Shown: positions 17,063 to 26,112, counted from the first letter of the stretch. The stretch is DNA of 39,121 nucleotides from an uncultured Coriobacteriaceae bacterium (GCA_902796325.1 CADBOM010000084.1:1-39121), one strand, 5' to 3'. The notes: a model not told the origin generated them from the sequence alone. Made by a program: numbers and translations.

Positions 17063-18745
17063 CTACGATACCATTTCGCGGGCGTATAAGGCGGCTCCAA
17101 TTGCCCCGCACAGCTGCGCATGCTCGCTTATCACGAGCTTCGAATTCAGCTTGTCCTCCAAAACTCTGACCAGGCTGGTGTTTTTGGCAACACCTCCGGT
17201 CATCATGTAGTTTGGAGTGCCTCCAACTCGGTTCACCAGGCCGAGGGTTCGGGTTGCAACCGCCTTGTCAAGACCGTAGACGATGTCGTTTGCAGCCTTG
17301 TTCTGGGCTATGAGCGACACCACTTCCGACTCCGCGAACACAGAGCATGTGTTTGAGATCGTTATATCTTCCTTATGCGAGAGTCCCATGGTGGCAAATT
17401 CGTCCAGGCTCACCTGCATGGTGTTGGCCATCATCTCGAAGAAGCGTCCGGTGCCTGCGGCGCATTTGTCGTTCATGGCGAAGTTCGTAACGTTCCCATC
17501 CTCGTCGAGCGAGATAACCTTGCTGTCCTGGCCACCTATGTCAATGACGGTTCTGATGCTGGGGTCAAGGAAATGCGCTCCACGCGCGTGGCAACTTATC
17601 TCTGTTACGGATTTGTCGCCAATCTCTATGGCAGCCCTTCCGTATCCGGTCGTTACCGTTGCATCTATATCTTCTCTAGTGAGGCCTGTTCCCTCCAGTG
17701 CCATGTCAAGTGCCTTGTCAGCGCTTATCGCCGCTCCAGCTCCGGTTGGAATGATGGTTTTGGCTGCGATGTTCAGGTCTTTGTCCAAGATCACAACATC
17801 GGTGCTGGTAGATCCGCTGTCAATTCCGGCCACGTATCCTCTTGTCATTTGAATCTCCCTGTTGTCTGCGCTGCCAGGCTGCTCTTCGAACCCCAGGCTT
17901 TCGTTGAATGCCTCCAGCCTTGTCTTTAGCTGGCCCGTGCTCTGGGTTGTGTAGTCGGACTCTATCTTCAAAATCGGCACATCTACCGAGTCTTTTATCT
18001 GGGCGTACTCGAAGCTGTAGAAGTCGCAGAACTTAACGGTGTGGTAGATGATTCCCCTTAGGTTGGGGTCTTCATAGAGCCTGCGCCTGCCTGTTGGGTC
18101 TGCCATTCTCATGCATGGCGTTTGCGCGAAGATTTCGCCCGCATACCATTGCAGCAGCTCGTCCATGCCCATGTCTGCAGGTGGTATCACGTTGCCAACT
18201 CTGCGATTGTTCACGCAGGTTTCGTTTACCACCTCGATGCCCATGGTGTCCTTCACCATGTCGAACAGCTGCGTTCCCATCCTTGCGCCCAGCACTTCGA
18301 TGTGGGGGAGGGATGTTTCGTGCTTCTCATGGAACGCATCGTAGAATTTCTCGATGCTAAAGCTCGTTCCCTTGTATTCCCCGTAGGCAGAGATCAGCCT
18401 CTTTAGCTCGTCTACCAGCATGTCCTTTGCACAGGATTTGTAGCAATGCAGCATGTCTGTGATGTAGAGGAAGTCCACCTTGCCGGTTGCGGCTATCACA
18501 TCGTAGACGCTGCGCATGACATCGCAGCAATCCACGAGAATTAGCTCGTGAACTTGCCCGGTGAGAACCTTCTCCAGCACCGATTTTCCAAAGCCGCAGA
18601 TATTGGGCCCGCAGTATTGCTCGGCTAGATCGAAGTTGTCCGGCATGTCGTTTAGGGTTTGACAATCTGCTCCCATGGCCGAGAGCAGCTCCACCGGTGT
18701 GTATTTGCACACATAGTACGTTGGGCACTGTATAGAGCACTGCAT
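17063..18745 (-). CDS. 2-hydroxyacyl-CoA dehydratase-like subunit fused to its activase
   Basis: 560 residues in two parts. Residues 1-295 are a dehydratase-family subunit (HgdA/HgdB/BcrB/C-like) rich in cysteine (Cys13 in a CKYTPVELLSAMG motif, and Cys45, 50, 73, 74, 101, 105, 240). Residues 303-560 are a BcrAD/BadFG-type ASKHA ATPase: phosphate loop GIDSGSTSTD, then IDIGGQDSK, Cys428 in NDKCAAGTGRF, Cys467 in SNTCSVFAESE, and TGGVAKN. In known activases those two cysteines hold the [4Fe-4S] cluster at the dimer interface, and ATP hydrolysis drives low-potential electron transfer to the dehydratase. The two are normally separate proteins. ATG 18745 overlaps the upstream stop (ATGA) with GGAG upstream. 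The substrate is unknown; a reductase of the double-cubane-cluster type is also possible. Confidence 0.85.
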   Translation of the reverse strand: MQCSIQCPTYYVCKYTPVELLSAMGADCQTLNDMPDNFDLAEQYCGPNICGFGKSVLEKVLTGQVHELILVDCCDVMRSVYDVIAATGKVDFLYITDMLHCYKSCAKDMLVDELKRLISAYGEYKGTSFSIEKFYDAFHEKHETSLPHIEVLGARMGTQLFDMVKDTMGIEVVNETCVNNRRVGNVIPPADMGMDELLQWYAGEIFAQTPCMRMADPTGRRRLYEDPNLRGIIYHTVKFCDFYSFEYAQIKDSVDVPILKIESDYTTQSTGQLKTRLEAFNESLGFEEQPGSADNREIQMTRGYVAGIDSGSTSTDVVILDKDLNIAAKTIIPTGAGAAISADKALDMALEGTGLTREDIDATVTTGYGRAAIEIGDKSVTEISCHARGAHFLDPSIRTVIDIGGQDSKVISLDEDGNVTNFAMNDKCAAGTGRFFEMMANTMQVSLDEFATMGLSHKEDITISNTCSVFAESEVVSLIAQNKAANDIVYGLDKAVATRTLGLVNRVGGTPNYMMTGGVAKNTSLVRVLEDKLNSKLVISEHAQLCGAIGAALYAREMVS

Positions 18746-20010
18746 CAGATTGCTCCAATCATCTCTAGGAACGCGCTTAGTCTCGTGGAGGTCTGGCCCT
18801 CTCCGCCGTGGCTGCGGTCGCAAGCATCTCCGTCGAGGATCAGGCATGGGATTCCGGCTTCTTCGAACCTCTTCTTCGCAAGCTGGGAGATTCCAATGGT
18901 GTGCTTGCATCCCCAGTGGTTGAACCACACCACGCCGTCGGACCCGGCATCCTTCGCGTGCTTGATGCCAATATCGATCCTGCGGCTACCGGTGCCATTG
19001 AGGCTGTTGTACACCATGCGCTGCGCCATTCCCCTATAAGGGTTATCGGTTTCGAAGTCTGCGCTGCACGTTTGCCCGATTTCGTTGCCAACGATCTGAG
19101 CGCTCTCGTTGAATGCCAGCAGGCTGTATACGGAGTCCGACCAGTATGGCAGGGCGTGCATCCAATAGATGTGCTTGCCCTTCTTTGGAGGGGCTGCCAC
19201 AACATCTTCCAAGAGCATCTGGGTGTACTTTTCCTCCTGCTCGGTTCCCAGCAGGATGTTGTTCGACATCGCGCAATACAAGGGAGACACAAGGTCGGTG
19301 AGAATCTGCCTGTCGGCTCTCAGTTCCTGGAACCTCTGGTAGTTGTTCAGCGTTCTCTTGCTGCGTGCAACACGTTCGCTCAAGGCATCGTCATCGATCT
19401 TCTTTCCGGTGACTTCCTCCAAGAACGTCTTGAGCTCTCTCAGCTGACGCTCCACGTATGCAACGCTGCTTTCGTCTTGCCTTATCGGCACGTCGATGTA
19501 GAACAACGGAACCTGGAACACCTGCTGCATGCGCCTGAAGCTCACGAGGTTTGCGTCGCATATTAGATTGGTGTGCACGATGCACCGCGGCGCTGGCATG
19601 AGCTTGGCCACTGCAGCGCCTGCAAAAATCTTGTGATAGCTGCAGAAGGTCTCGGAAATACCATCCGAATCCATGATATCCAGCATCTCTCGCTCGGCGT
19701 GCGATGCAGATATATATGAAGAGAACGCCTCTGCGTTATAGGGGTTTAGCCCCACCTCTTCGAGAAGCTCGCAGGCGGTGAAGATGCTCACAACCGCGGA
19801 ATTCTGCGGCTCTATGAGGGGCTTCATCATGACGTCCATCATCATGGGAGCCAAATATCTATCGGCTGGTATGAGGCGTTTGTCTGGGAAATGCTTCATC
19901 TTGATTCCCATGGCACCCCAACCAATCTCCAGCACCCTGCGTGCAGCCTTGTGATGTCCGCTGTCGTTGAGATTGTTGATAACGTTTCCGAAGATGTCTA
20001 TCGGGTTCAA
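18745..20010 (-). CDS. 2-hydroxyacyl-CoA dehydratase/benzoyl-CoA reductase-like subunit
   Basis: 421 residues, HgdB/BcrB-type Fe-S subunit. The C-terminal family signature is clear: DGVVWFNHWGCKHTIGIS, then GIPCLILDGDACDR and TRLSAFLEMIGAI. About ten cysteines are present (in TACELL, FCSYHK, PRCIVH, LICDAN, LYCAMS, QTCSAD, WGCKHT and others), enough for one or more Fe-S clusters. Translation appears to start at a TTG (20010), since AGGAGGG lies 9 nt upstream and no ATG is available there. It is the first gene of a three-gene operon and should form a heterodimer with the N-terminal half of the next product, activated by that protein's C-terminal half. The exact substrate cannot be read from sequence. 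Confidence 0.87.
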   Translation of the reverse strand: MNPIDIFGNVINNLNDSGHHKAARRVLEIGWGAMGIKMKHFPDKRLIPADRYLAPMMMDVMMKPLIEPQNSAVVSIFTACELLEEVGLNPYNAEAFSSYISASHAEREMLDIMDSDGISETFCSYHKIFAGAAVAKLMPAPRCIVHTNLICDANLVSFRRMQQVFQVPLFYIDVPIRQDESSVAYVERQLRELKTFLEEVTGKKIDDDALSERVARSKRTLNNYQRFQELRADRQILTDLVSPLYCAMSNNILLGTEQEEKYTQMLLEDVVAAPPKKGKHIYWMHALPYWSDSVYSLLAFNESAQIVGNEIGQTCSADFETDNPYRGMAQRMVYNSLNGTGSRRIDIGIKHAKDAGSDGVVWFNHWGCKHTIGISQLAKKRFEEAGIPCLILDGDACDRSHGGEGQTSTRLSAFLEMIGAI

Positions 20011-20403
20011 ATGGATCTACCCTCCTGCGAACATTCACGACGTCAAGCATATGAACGTGTTCATTAGCGCATGCTTGGCGCAATGGGTTTGCCTTCGAAA
20101 ATCTGCCAAGTGCTCAATTTATTCAAAAAATCTTGCATAAATCTATTGTCCTACTAATCGGGAAGGCTGATGCTGGGTTTCTCGGTATTGGCTGCGTGGA
20201 TAAGGCAAGTTTTGCGAAAGTGTGGATTGCATGTGAAAGTTAGACTTGTATATCTAATTAAAGTTGAATGAACTAAATCTGAATTGACGGGATATTGATT
20301 TTACAAACAGGTATCGGTTTTTATAATATGAAAATGTAATGGGATGTTCATTTTTTGAACTCATCCAACAGTAAATCATGTGAAAGAAAGAAAAGAGGGC
20401 TGT
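20011..20403. other. Divergent promoter region, dehydratase operon and alcohol dehydrogenase
   Basis: AT-rich spacer with no gene. It holds the plus-strand promoter at 20300-20327 and two palindromes that share TGAAC/GTTCA arms: ATGAAC-GT-GTTCAT (20051-20064, nested in AAGCAT...ATGCTT outer arms at 20045-20076) and GTTCA-N5-TGAAC (20346-20360, just downstream of the alcohol dehydrogenase promoter). Confidence 0.5.
20300..20327 (+). promoter_or_regulatory. Promoter of the iron alcohol dehydrogenase
   Basis: TTTACA (20300-20305), a 16-bp spacer and a perfect TATAAT (20322-20327). The palindrome GTTCATTTTTTGAAC follows at 20346-20360, near the expected transcription start, a usual place for a repressor. 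Confidence 0.65.
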
Positions 20404-21621
20404 ATGCAGCAGTACATCAACCCCCGTTTTGTCTATCATGGCGAGGGTGCACTCGATGCCCTTAAGACCCTTAAGGGCAAGAAGGCTATGGTATGCATCG
20501 GCGGAGGTTCCATCAAGAGGAACGGATACCTCGACATCATTCTTGGCAACCTGCATGAGGCTGGCATTGAGACCCAGCTCATCGAGGGCATCGAGTCCGA
20601 TCCTTCCGTAACCACCGTTATGGAGGGCGCAAAGGCCATGGAGGAGTTTGGTCCGGATTGGATCGTCGCTGTTGGCGGAGGTTCGCCAATCGACGCTGCC
20701 AAGGCTATGTGGATCAAGTACGAGTATCCCGAGATCACCTTCGAGGAGATGTGCAAGGTCTTCGGTCTGCCGGAGCTGCGCAAGAAGGCTCAGTTCTGCG
20801 CCATCCCCACCACTTCCGGAACCGGTACCGAGGTCACCGCTTTCTCGATCATCACCGATTACGAGAAGGGCATCAAGTACCCGATCGCCGACTTCGAGAT
20901 CACCCCTGATGTCGCAATCGTCGATCCTGCTCTCGTTGCAACCCTTCCGGCTAAGCTCGTGGCATTCACCGGTATGGATGCTCTGACCCACAGCATCGAG
21001 TCCTATGTGTCCACCGCTCACAGCGTGTACACCGATGCAATGGGCCTGCACGCAATCAAGCTGATCCAGGAGAACCTCGTTTACTCCTACAGCGGAGACC
21101 AGGAAGCTCGCGCTATCATGCACGATGCCCAGGACCTCGCAGGAATGGCATTCTCCAGCGGACTTCTGGGAATCGTCCACTCCATGGCTCACAAGACCGG
21201 TGCTGCATTCAAGGATGGACACATCATCCACGGTGCTGCTAACGCAATGTACCTGCCTAAGGTCATCAAGTTCAACGCCGGCGATAAGGGCACCGCTGCT
21301 AGGTTCGCCCAGATTGCAGATTCCATCAACCTTGGTGGTCTCACCACCGTCGACAAGGTCGAGAACCTCATCGGTTGGTGCGAGGAGCTCAACCACCTCA
21401 TGAACATCCCGATGGCAATCAACGAGTACGGCCAGGGCGGCCTCAAGGTCGAGCCCGGCAAGGGATTCGTAACCGAGGAGGAGTTCGAGTCCAAGAAGGC
21501 AGACATCGCTGCCAACGCTCTGCTCGACGCTTGCACCGGTGCCAACCCCAGGCCAATCGACCAGAAGCAGATGGAGAAGATGCTCACCTGCTGCTACTAC
21601 GACGAGGAAGTCCTGTTCTAA
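20404..21621 (+). CDS. Iron-containing alcohol dehydrogenase
   Basis: Group III metal-dependent alcohol dehydrogenase of 405 residues that interconverts an alcohol and an aldehyde with NAD(P)H. The nucleotide-binding GGGSPIDAAK, PTTSGTGTEVT and metal-site regions (GMDALTHSIESY and HSMAHKTGAAFKDGHIIHG) are all intact. ATG 20404 follows AAGAGGG. Codon choice is much more uniform than in neighbours (GAG, AAG, CTC, ATC, GTC and ACC dominate), a sign of high expression, and it has both the best promoter and a very strong terminator. It is probably a main fermentative enzyme or one serving an abundant substrate. The substrate is unknown; butanol, 1,3-propanediol and lactaldehyde types all share this fold. 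Confidence 0.93.
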   Translation: MQQYINPRFVYHGEGALDALKTLKGKKAMVCIGGGSIKRNGYLDIILGNLHEAGIETQLIEGIESDPSVTTVMEGAKAMEEFGPDWIVAVGGGSPIDAAKAMWIKYEYPEITFEEMCKVFGLPELRKKAQFCAIPTTSGTGTEVTAFSIITDYEKGIKYPIADFEITPDVAIVDPALVATLPAKLVAFTGMDALTHSIESYVSTAHSVYTDAMGLHAIKLIQENLVYSYSGDQEARAIMHDAQDLAGMAFSSGLLGIVHSMAHKTGAAFKDGHIIHGAANAMYLPKVIKFNAGDKGTAARFAQIADSINLGGLTTVDKVENLIGWCEELNHLMNIPMAINEYGQGGLKVEPGKGFVTEEEFESKKADIAANALLDACTGANPRPIDQKQMEKMLTCCYYDEEVLF

Positions 21622-21668
21622 TCTCTGCAGTGGCAGAAGCATTTGGAATCGGAATCCCGGTTATCTTC

Positions 21669-21705
21669 GAGAGGGAAGCGGCCAAGGCCGTTTCCCTCTC
21701 TTTTT
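21669..21705 (+). terminator. Rho-independent terminator of the alcohol dehydrogenase
   Basis: A 15-bp stem (GAGAGGGAAGCGGCC with GGCCGTTTCCCTCTC, one G-U pair) and a 2-nt loop, followed by TTTTTATATT. Confidence 0.92.
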
Positions 21706-22104
21706 ATATTCTGGCTATGTGCCAGCTTGGTAATGAACCGGCAAATGTATGCAGCTTTGGTATGCGTGTTGCATGCGAGTTTTGCCTGGGGTTGCCTGTT
21801 CATTCAGCTGCATGTGCTTGGATGTCTCTAACTTCGTTGCTTCGGGTAACGAATGGGGAAGATTGAGAGCGGACCAGCTCTTAGGTTTAGGCAGATAGTG
21901 TTTAACTTTAAAAAATGGAAACTATCTACAAATATCGCCAGCATGCACAGGCTGTCTGAGTAGAATGATTGAAGGCCAAAGGATACGGGCTGTTTGGGTT
22001 GTCTCTTCTGCAAGGAACGGGCATGAGTTTTGTGCAGGGGTAGAGGACAACTTTAAAAAACTGCTCGAAACAACAAGAACGAGAGGTTTGGTGTTCTTGG
22101 GTAG
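21706..22104 (+). other. Leader region of the nitrogenase-like operon
   Basis: No gene is visible. A weak promoter may lie at 21901-21928 (TTTAAC, 16 bp, TATCTA) inside an inverted repeat AGATAGT-gTTT...AAACTATCT (21893-21927). The 12-mer AACTTTAAAAAA occurs at 21904-21915 and again at 22049-22060. A hairpin CAAGAAC-N12-GTTCTTG (22074-22099) ends 5 nt before the start codon, with the only purine-rich ribosome-like site, GAGAGG (22081-22086), in its loop. Translation or transcription control in this leader is likely but unproven. Confidence 0.4.
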
Positions 22105-24306
22105 ATGAGACGAATAGCTGTTTACGGAAAAGGCGGCATTGGAAAATCCACGATAAGCGCCAACCTATCTGCTGCCTTCGCGAAGTCGGGGAGAAGCGTT
22201 CTCCAGATTGGATGCGATCCAAAGCACGACTCCACAAGATTTTTGCTTCATGGGCTGAGGCTCACAACCGTGCTCGACTACATGCGTGTTACAAAGCCTT
22301 TGGATTACAAGCTTGACGATATCCTTGCGCGCGGCTATCTGGGAATCGGCTGCGTGGAAGCCGGAGGTCCGAAGCCTGGCGTTGGGTGTGCCGGACGTGG
22401 AATCATCAGCACCTTCGAGCTGCTAGACCAGTTCAAGCTCAAAGACAACTACGACATCACCATCTATGACGTTCTTGGCGATGTTGTTTGCGGAGGATTT
22501 GCGGTTCCCATTAGGCGCGAGTACGCCGATACGATCTTGATCGTCACATCGGGCGAGTTCATGGCGCTCTACGCGGCAAACAATATCTTGCGTGGAATAC
22601 GCAATTACGACGGTAGCGAGAAGCGAGTTGCCGGGATTGTCTACAATCAGCGAAACGTCGAGGGCGAGGACGAGCGTGTAGAGCGTTTTGCCAAGGCGGT
22701 GGATCTTCCGATTTTCGCGAAGGTGCCCAGAAGCGACGCTTTCACGCGAGCCGAGCACGACAACATGACCGCCATGGAGCAGGGGACGAGCCCCGCTATA
22801 TGCTCCATATTCACAGAGATGGCGGCAACCTTGCAGGGCGATTGTCCTCTTTACGAGGCCAAGCCACTAACGGACGAGGAGCTGGAGCAAACAGTTCTTG
22901 GTACAAATATACAGAGCCAGCGGGCGGCAAACGATGAGATGGGCGAGGCAACAGTCATATCAAAAGCGGCTGTTCCGGAAGAGGTGGATGTTGCGAACCC
23001 CAATCGCTATCTATCGAAGAACATGGTCCGAAGCGAGCCCCGGCACGGATGTGCGTTCAATGGAGCCATGAGCTCGGCGGTGCACATAAAGGATGCCGTT
23101 ATCCTGGCCCACTCGCCCAAGAGCTGCGCATATATCACATACCAGTCGGTTAGCTCGACTGGACGTAGGAAGCTGTTCGAACGCGGTGCGCTTCTCCCGG
23201 TTGCCCTTTCACCAAACATCGACTGCACCGAGATGGGCCAGCCCGAGATAGTGTTCGGCGGCATGGAGAAGCTGGAGTCCAAGGTAAGGCTCATAAAGCA
23301 GCAGCGTCCTAAGGCAATCGTGATAGTTAGCGCTTGCCCTGCTGGGATTATCGGTGACGACATAGATAGGATGAAGGAGCTCTCGGAACCCGGGATGCCA
23401 ATCGTTCCCATCAAAGCGGATGGCAACATGTCGGGAGATTTTCAGCAGGGGCTGTTCCTCTCATATCTGTCGCTTGCCAGAAACCTCATCCGCAAGGATG
23501 TGGATGAGGTGCCGGGAACAGTGAATATCGTTGCCGAAAAGGCTCTTGTAACCAATGCTCAGCAAAACTACGAGCTCATGAGCGGATTCCTAGACCGTAT
23601 GGGCGTAAAGGTTAACTGCCGTTTCATATACGACACCACAACCGAGGCTCTTCAGAACTTCTGCACAGCCGAACTCAACCTGCCTGCATATAGCGATTAC
23701 ACTGCAAAGACCCTGAGGAGGTTCTTCGAGGACGAGTATGGCTCGAAGTTCTACGACAGGGGATTCCCGATAGGGTATGACGAGACGTGCACGTGGCTTC
23801 GCGAGATTGGCGATTACTTTGGAAAGCCGGACGTGGCCGAGCAGATTATCGACGATAACAAGCAGAGCTACCAGCAGGCCGTGGAGGAGCTCAAGCCAAT
23901 TCTTAGCGGGAAGAAGCTCATGGTGATCACGTTCAATTCCGGGTTGGATTGGATTTTGAAAACCGCGCTGGATATTGGAATGAAAATCGTGAAGATAGGC
24001 GCACTGGATTACTCGCAGGACGAGGGGTTCAGGTCTAGGCTGGGCGTGGACTTGCCCGTGGAGCTGGAGTACAACCCTGCAAATCGGGATTCCGACCTCA
24101 AGAAATACAAACCAGATGTGCTGCTTGCCAACTACTCTTCATCGGTGTCCAATGGTGTGCCTGTTTCCGACACCATTCCAATGTGCCCCGATGTTGGTTT
24201 TGAATCCGGACTAGTGCTTGCTAGACGCTGGGCAAGACTGATTCAGATGAGCGCGAAGGGGGAGTGGGAGCAAGATGAACACCTTTTTGAAAAATATTAC
24301 GCCTGA
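22105..24306 (+). CDS. Nitrogenase-like reductase: NifH domain fused to NifD-like domain
   Basis: 733 residues. Residues 1-265 are a full NifH/BchL/CfbC-type Fe protein: P-loop GKGGIGKST (9-17), switch [10 protein letters not shown], Cys95 in GVGCAGRG and Cys129 in [11 protein letters not shown], the cluster ligands shared by the homodimer. After a linker (265-305), residues 306-733 are a NifD/BchN-like domain with Cys316 (HGCAFNGAM), Cys341 (SPKSCAY) and Cys411 ([11 protein letters not shown]) at the spacing of the P-cluster cysteines of NifD. No cysteine aligns with the FeMo-cofactor ligand: the matching stretch reads [14 protein letters not shown]. In known systems the Fe protein is separate and must dock and release, so a covalent fusion is odd. 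The product is predicted to reduce an unidentified substrate with ATP. There is no good ribosome site. The last 32 nt overlap the next gene. Confidence 0.88.
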   Translation: MRRIAVYGKGGIGKSTISANLSAAFAKSGRSVLQIGCDPKHDSTRFLLHGLRLTTVLDYMRVTKPLDYKLDDILARGYLGIGCVEAGGPKPGVGCAGRGIISTFELLDQFKLKDNYDITIYDVLGDVVCGGFAVPIRREYADTILIVTSGEFMALYAANNILRGIRNYDGSEKRVAGIVYNQRNVEGEDERVERFAKAVDLPIFAKVPRSDAFTRAEHDNMTAMEQGTSPAICSIFTEMAATLQGDCPLYEAKPLTDEELEQTVLGTNIQSQRAANDEMGEATVISKAAVPEEVDVANPNRYLSKNMVRSEPRHGCAFNGAMSSAVHIKDAVILAHSPKSCAYITYQSVSSTGRRKLFERGALLPVALSPNIDCTEMGQPEIVFGGMEKLESKVRLIKQQRPKAIVIVSACPAGIIGDDIDRMKELSEPGMPIVPIKADGNMSGDFQQGLFLSYLSLARNLIRKDVDEVPGTVNIVAEKALVTNAQQNYELMSGFLDRMGVKVNCRFIYDTTTEALQNFCTAELNLPAYSDYTAKTLRRFFEDEYGSKFYDRGFPIGYDETCTWLREIGDYFGKPDVAEQIIDDNKQSYQQAVEELKPILSGKKLMVITFNSGLDWILKTALDIGMKIVKIGALDYSQDEGFRSRLGVDLPVELEYNPANRDSDLKKYKPDVLLANYSSSVSNGVPVSDTIPMCPDVGFESGLVLARRWARLIQMSAKGEWEQDEHLFEKYYA

Positions 24307-25570
24307 TAGCCTCTCCGGCATAATCTTTGCTCTCGAGGGGGTAAAGCGATCGCTGGTGATTCTCAACGGTCCCACCGGATGCAAGTTCTACAATGCCGCT
24401 ACCTCGGATTCTCAGGTGATAAGACAGCGCGAATTCGATCCGCTGAACTTTCCTCCCGTGTGGTATTTCGGGCAGCCACGCGTTCCGTGCACCTATCTGG
24501 ACAATGCGGACTATGTGTATGGCAGCGAGGAGAAGCTAACCGAGGTTTTGGAATATATGCGGGATAACGTGAGCTTCGATGTTGTGGCTATCGTGAACTC
24601 GCCGGGTGCATCTCTTATCGGAGACGACATCAGGGGGATAGCCGAGTCCGTGCTTGGAAAGGGCAAGCCGCTTGTAACGTTGGAGACGCCGGGATTCTCG
24701 AGTGACGTATGCCACGGCCATGAGACGGCGTGCTTGGAGCTATTGAAACAGGTTCCACCGAAGACCGGGCAAAGCGTGATCCCAAAGACGGTGAACATAT
24801 TGGGCCTCTCGCTGTTCCAGAAAAACTATATGGGCGATGTGCTCGAGATCAAGCGCCTTATGGAGCTATGCGGTATAGAGGTCAACTGCTTCCTTTGCGG
24901 TAGCGGAAGCATGGACGAGGTCTCGAAGATCCCTAGTGCAGCCCTGAACGTCGTGATCCACCCAGAATATGGCATGCAGACCGCGGATTACCTGGAGCGC
25001 ACTTATGGCACGCCATATTATGTTTGCCCCGGACCACCGATAGGCTACAAGGCAACCGAAAAGATGATGCTCGATCTTTGCAATGCCCTTGGTTGCAACT
25101 CCGCGGCGTTTTTGGAAGATAGCGAGCGCAAGAGGGCAAGGTCGTACGTGTTCGTGTCGAGAGTGAATTCCTTCACGGGAATGCCGAAGGCGGTTCCGTA
25201 TTCCATCGAGGGAACTTGCTCCGAGCTATATGCATATATTGGCTTTCTAACTGGATACTTTGGAATGGTTCCGGTGTGCGCATCTGTGCTAAGCGAACAG
25301 AGTTCCGTGTTCCACGACAAGCTGGTGGAGATGCTCGGCAACCTGGGATTTCCCCATGCTCTGGAGAGGGATATCTTGGACACCAAGGCCGACCTTGTAT
25401 TTGGAAGCGGCAACACGATAGCAGCTCTCAAGCTCAAGGGAATGCGCTTCTCTGGAATAGAGACGTCTCTTCCAACCATCGGGTACTACAACGTGGTGCC
25501 GAAGACCTATTTGGGAACTAACGGGGCATTGCTGCTAACAGAGCTGGTGCTAAACGGCCTCATGTACTGA
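24275..25570 (+). CDS. Nitrogenase component 1-like NifK/BchB-type subunit
   Basis: 431 residues, oxidoreductase/nitrogenase component 1 family. Typical features are [10 protein letters not shown] with Cys36 (equivalent of the NifK cysteine in the second P-cluster position), [15 protein letters not shown] (the cysteine normally just before this motif is absent), and the later blocks [18 protein letters not shown] and [11 protein letters not shown]. The N-terminal cysteine of NifK is also missing. With three cysteines from the partner this gives 3+1 ligands, the pattern of a single [4Fe-4S] cluster as in dark protochlorophyllide reductase, which uses three Cys and one Asp. ATG 24275 has GGGAG 5 nt upstream and overlaps the preceding gene by 32 nt, indicating coupled, stoichiometric synthesis. 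No nifB, nifE, nifN, nifV or Mo transport gene is in the window. Confidence 0.86.
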   Translation: MNTFLKNITPDSLSGIIFALEGVKRSLVILNGPTGCKFYNAATSDSQVIRQREFDPLNFPPVWYFGQPRVPCTYLDNADYVYGSEEKLTEVLEYMRDNVSFDVVAIVNSPGASLIGDDIRGIAESVLGKGKPLVTLETPGFSSDVCHGHETACLELLKQVPPKTGQSVIPKTVNILGLSLFQKNYMGDVLEIKRLMELCGIEVNCFLCGSGSMDEVSKIPSAALNVVIHPEYGMQTADYLERTYGTPYYVCPGPPIGYKATEKMMLDLCNALGCNSAAFLEDSERKRARSYVFVSRVNSFTGMPKAVPYSIEGTCSELYAYIGFLTGYFGMVPVCASVLSEQSSVFHDKLVEMLGNLGFPHALERDILDTKADLVFGSGNTIAALKLKGMRFSGIETSLPTIGYYNVVPKTYLGTNGALLLTELVLNGLMY

Positions 25571-26112
25571 TTGCCAATCTGGTGAGGCGTTCCAACGTTG
25601 AAATCGGCAGCCGGGCGTTGAGCATTGCCGTAAATTAACGAACTTTGAAAAAGTCAACGATATGCATTCCTTTTGCACCCAAACTAGGTCCGGATTGCAT
25701 TTGAGTTTCTATTTGCCTGGGCGGCTCTGCACTCAATCGATTGTGGGGCCGCCATGTTTTTGCATTGATAAACCAGTAGAAAGAGCAATGAGCAATACAA
25801 CGAAGACAACAACTTTTTGCCAGGATGCTTGCAGGGCAACAACTTGTTGCTAAGATGCCGGCGATTTTTTCTCATATCCCATTATTTAGTTGCTTATTGC
25901 GGGCGTGGTGTATTTCTTGCCCCGCTCGTGGGCTTTAGACACGTCTACATGGACATATCCCCGATTTTCGATTGTGCGTATTAATTTATACAACTAGAAT
26001 ATGCAAACTATGTGTTTAACAGCTGCATAGATACTGTCGGGCAATGAATACCGTTCCCGCTGTGTGCAGCATTTTCGAAAATCAAGAACAACGCGCAATG
26101 CATGGAGGGGAT
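25571..26112. other. Intergenic region with repeat and NSS promoter
   Basis: No gene is seen; a plus-strand frame at 25662-25853 lacks a ribosome site. It contains AACTTTGAAAAAG (25641-25653), a near copy of the 12-mer found twice upstream of the nitrogenase-like operon. It also has a 22-nt direct repeat with 30-bp period (25807-25828 and 25837-25858) whose second copy includes the 15-bp palindrome GCAACAACTTGTTGC (25836-25850), and a promoter before the transporter. No clear terminator for the nitrogenase-like operon is visible. Confidence 0.45.
25972..26000 (+). promoter_or_regulatory. Candidate promoter of the NSS transporter
   Basis: TTGTGC (25972-25977), a 17-bp spacer and TAGAAT (25995-26000). 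It would give a 5' leader of about 105 nt. Confidence 0.45.

Noticed and set aside
20150-20165. Third Rrf2-type site (CCTACT-AATC-GGGAAG) near the dehydratase operon
   Set aside because: Only the left half matches the palindromes found upstream of sufC.
22105-25570. Genuine nitrogen-fixing nitrogenase
   Set aside because: The FeMo-cofactor cysteine is missing, the NifK-like subunit lacks two P-cluster cysteines, and no nifB, nifE or nifN is present.
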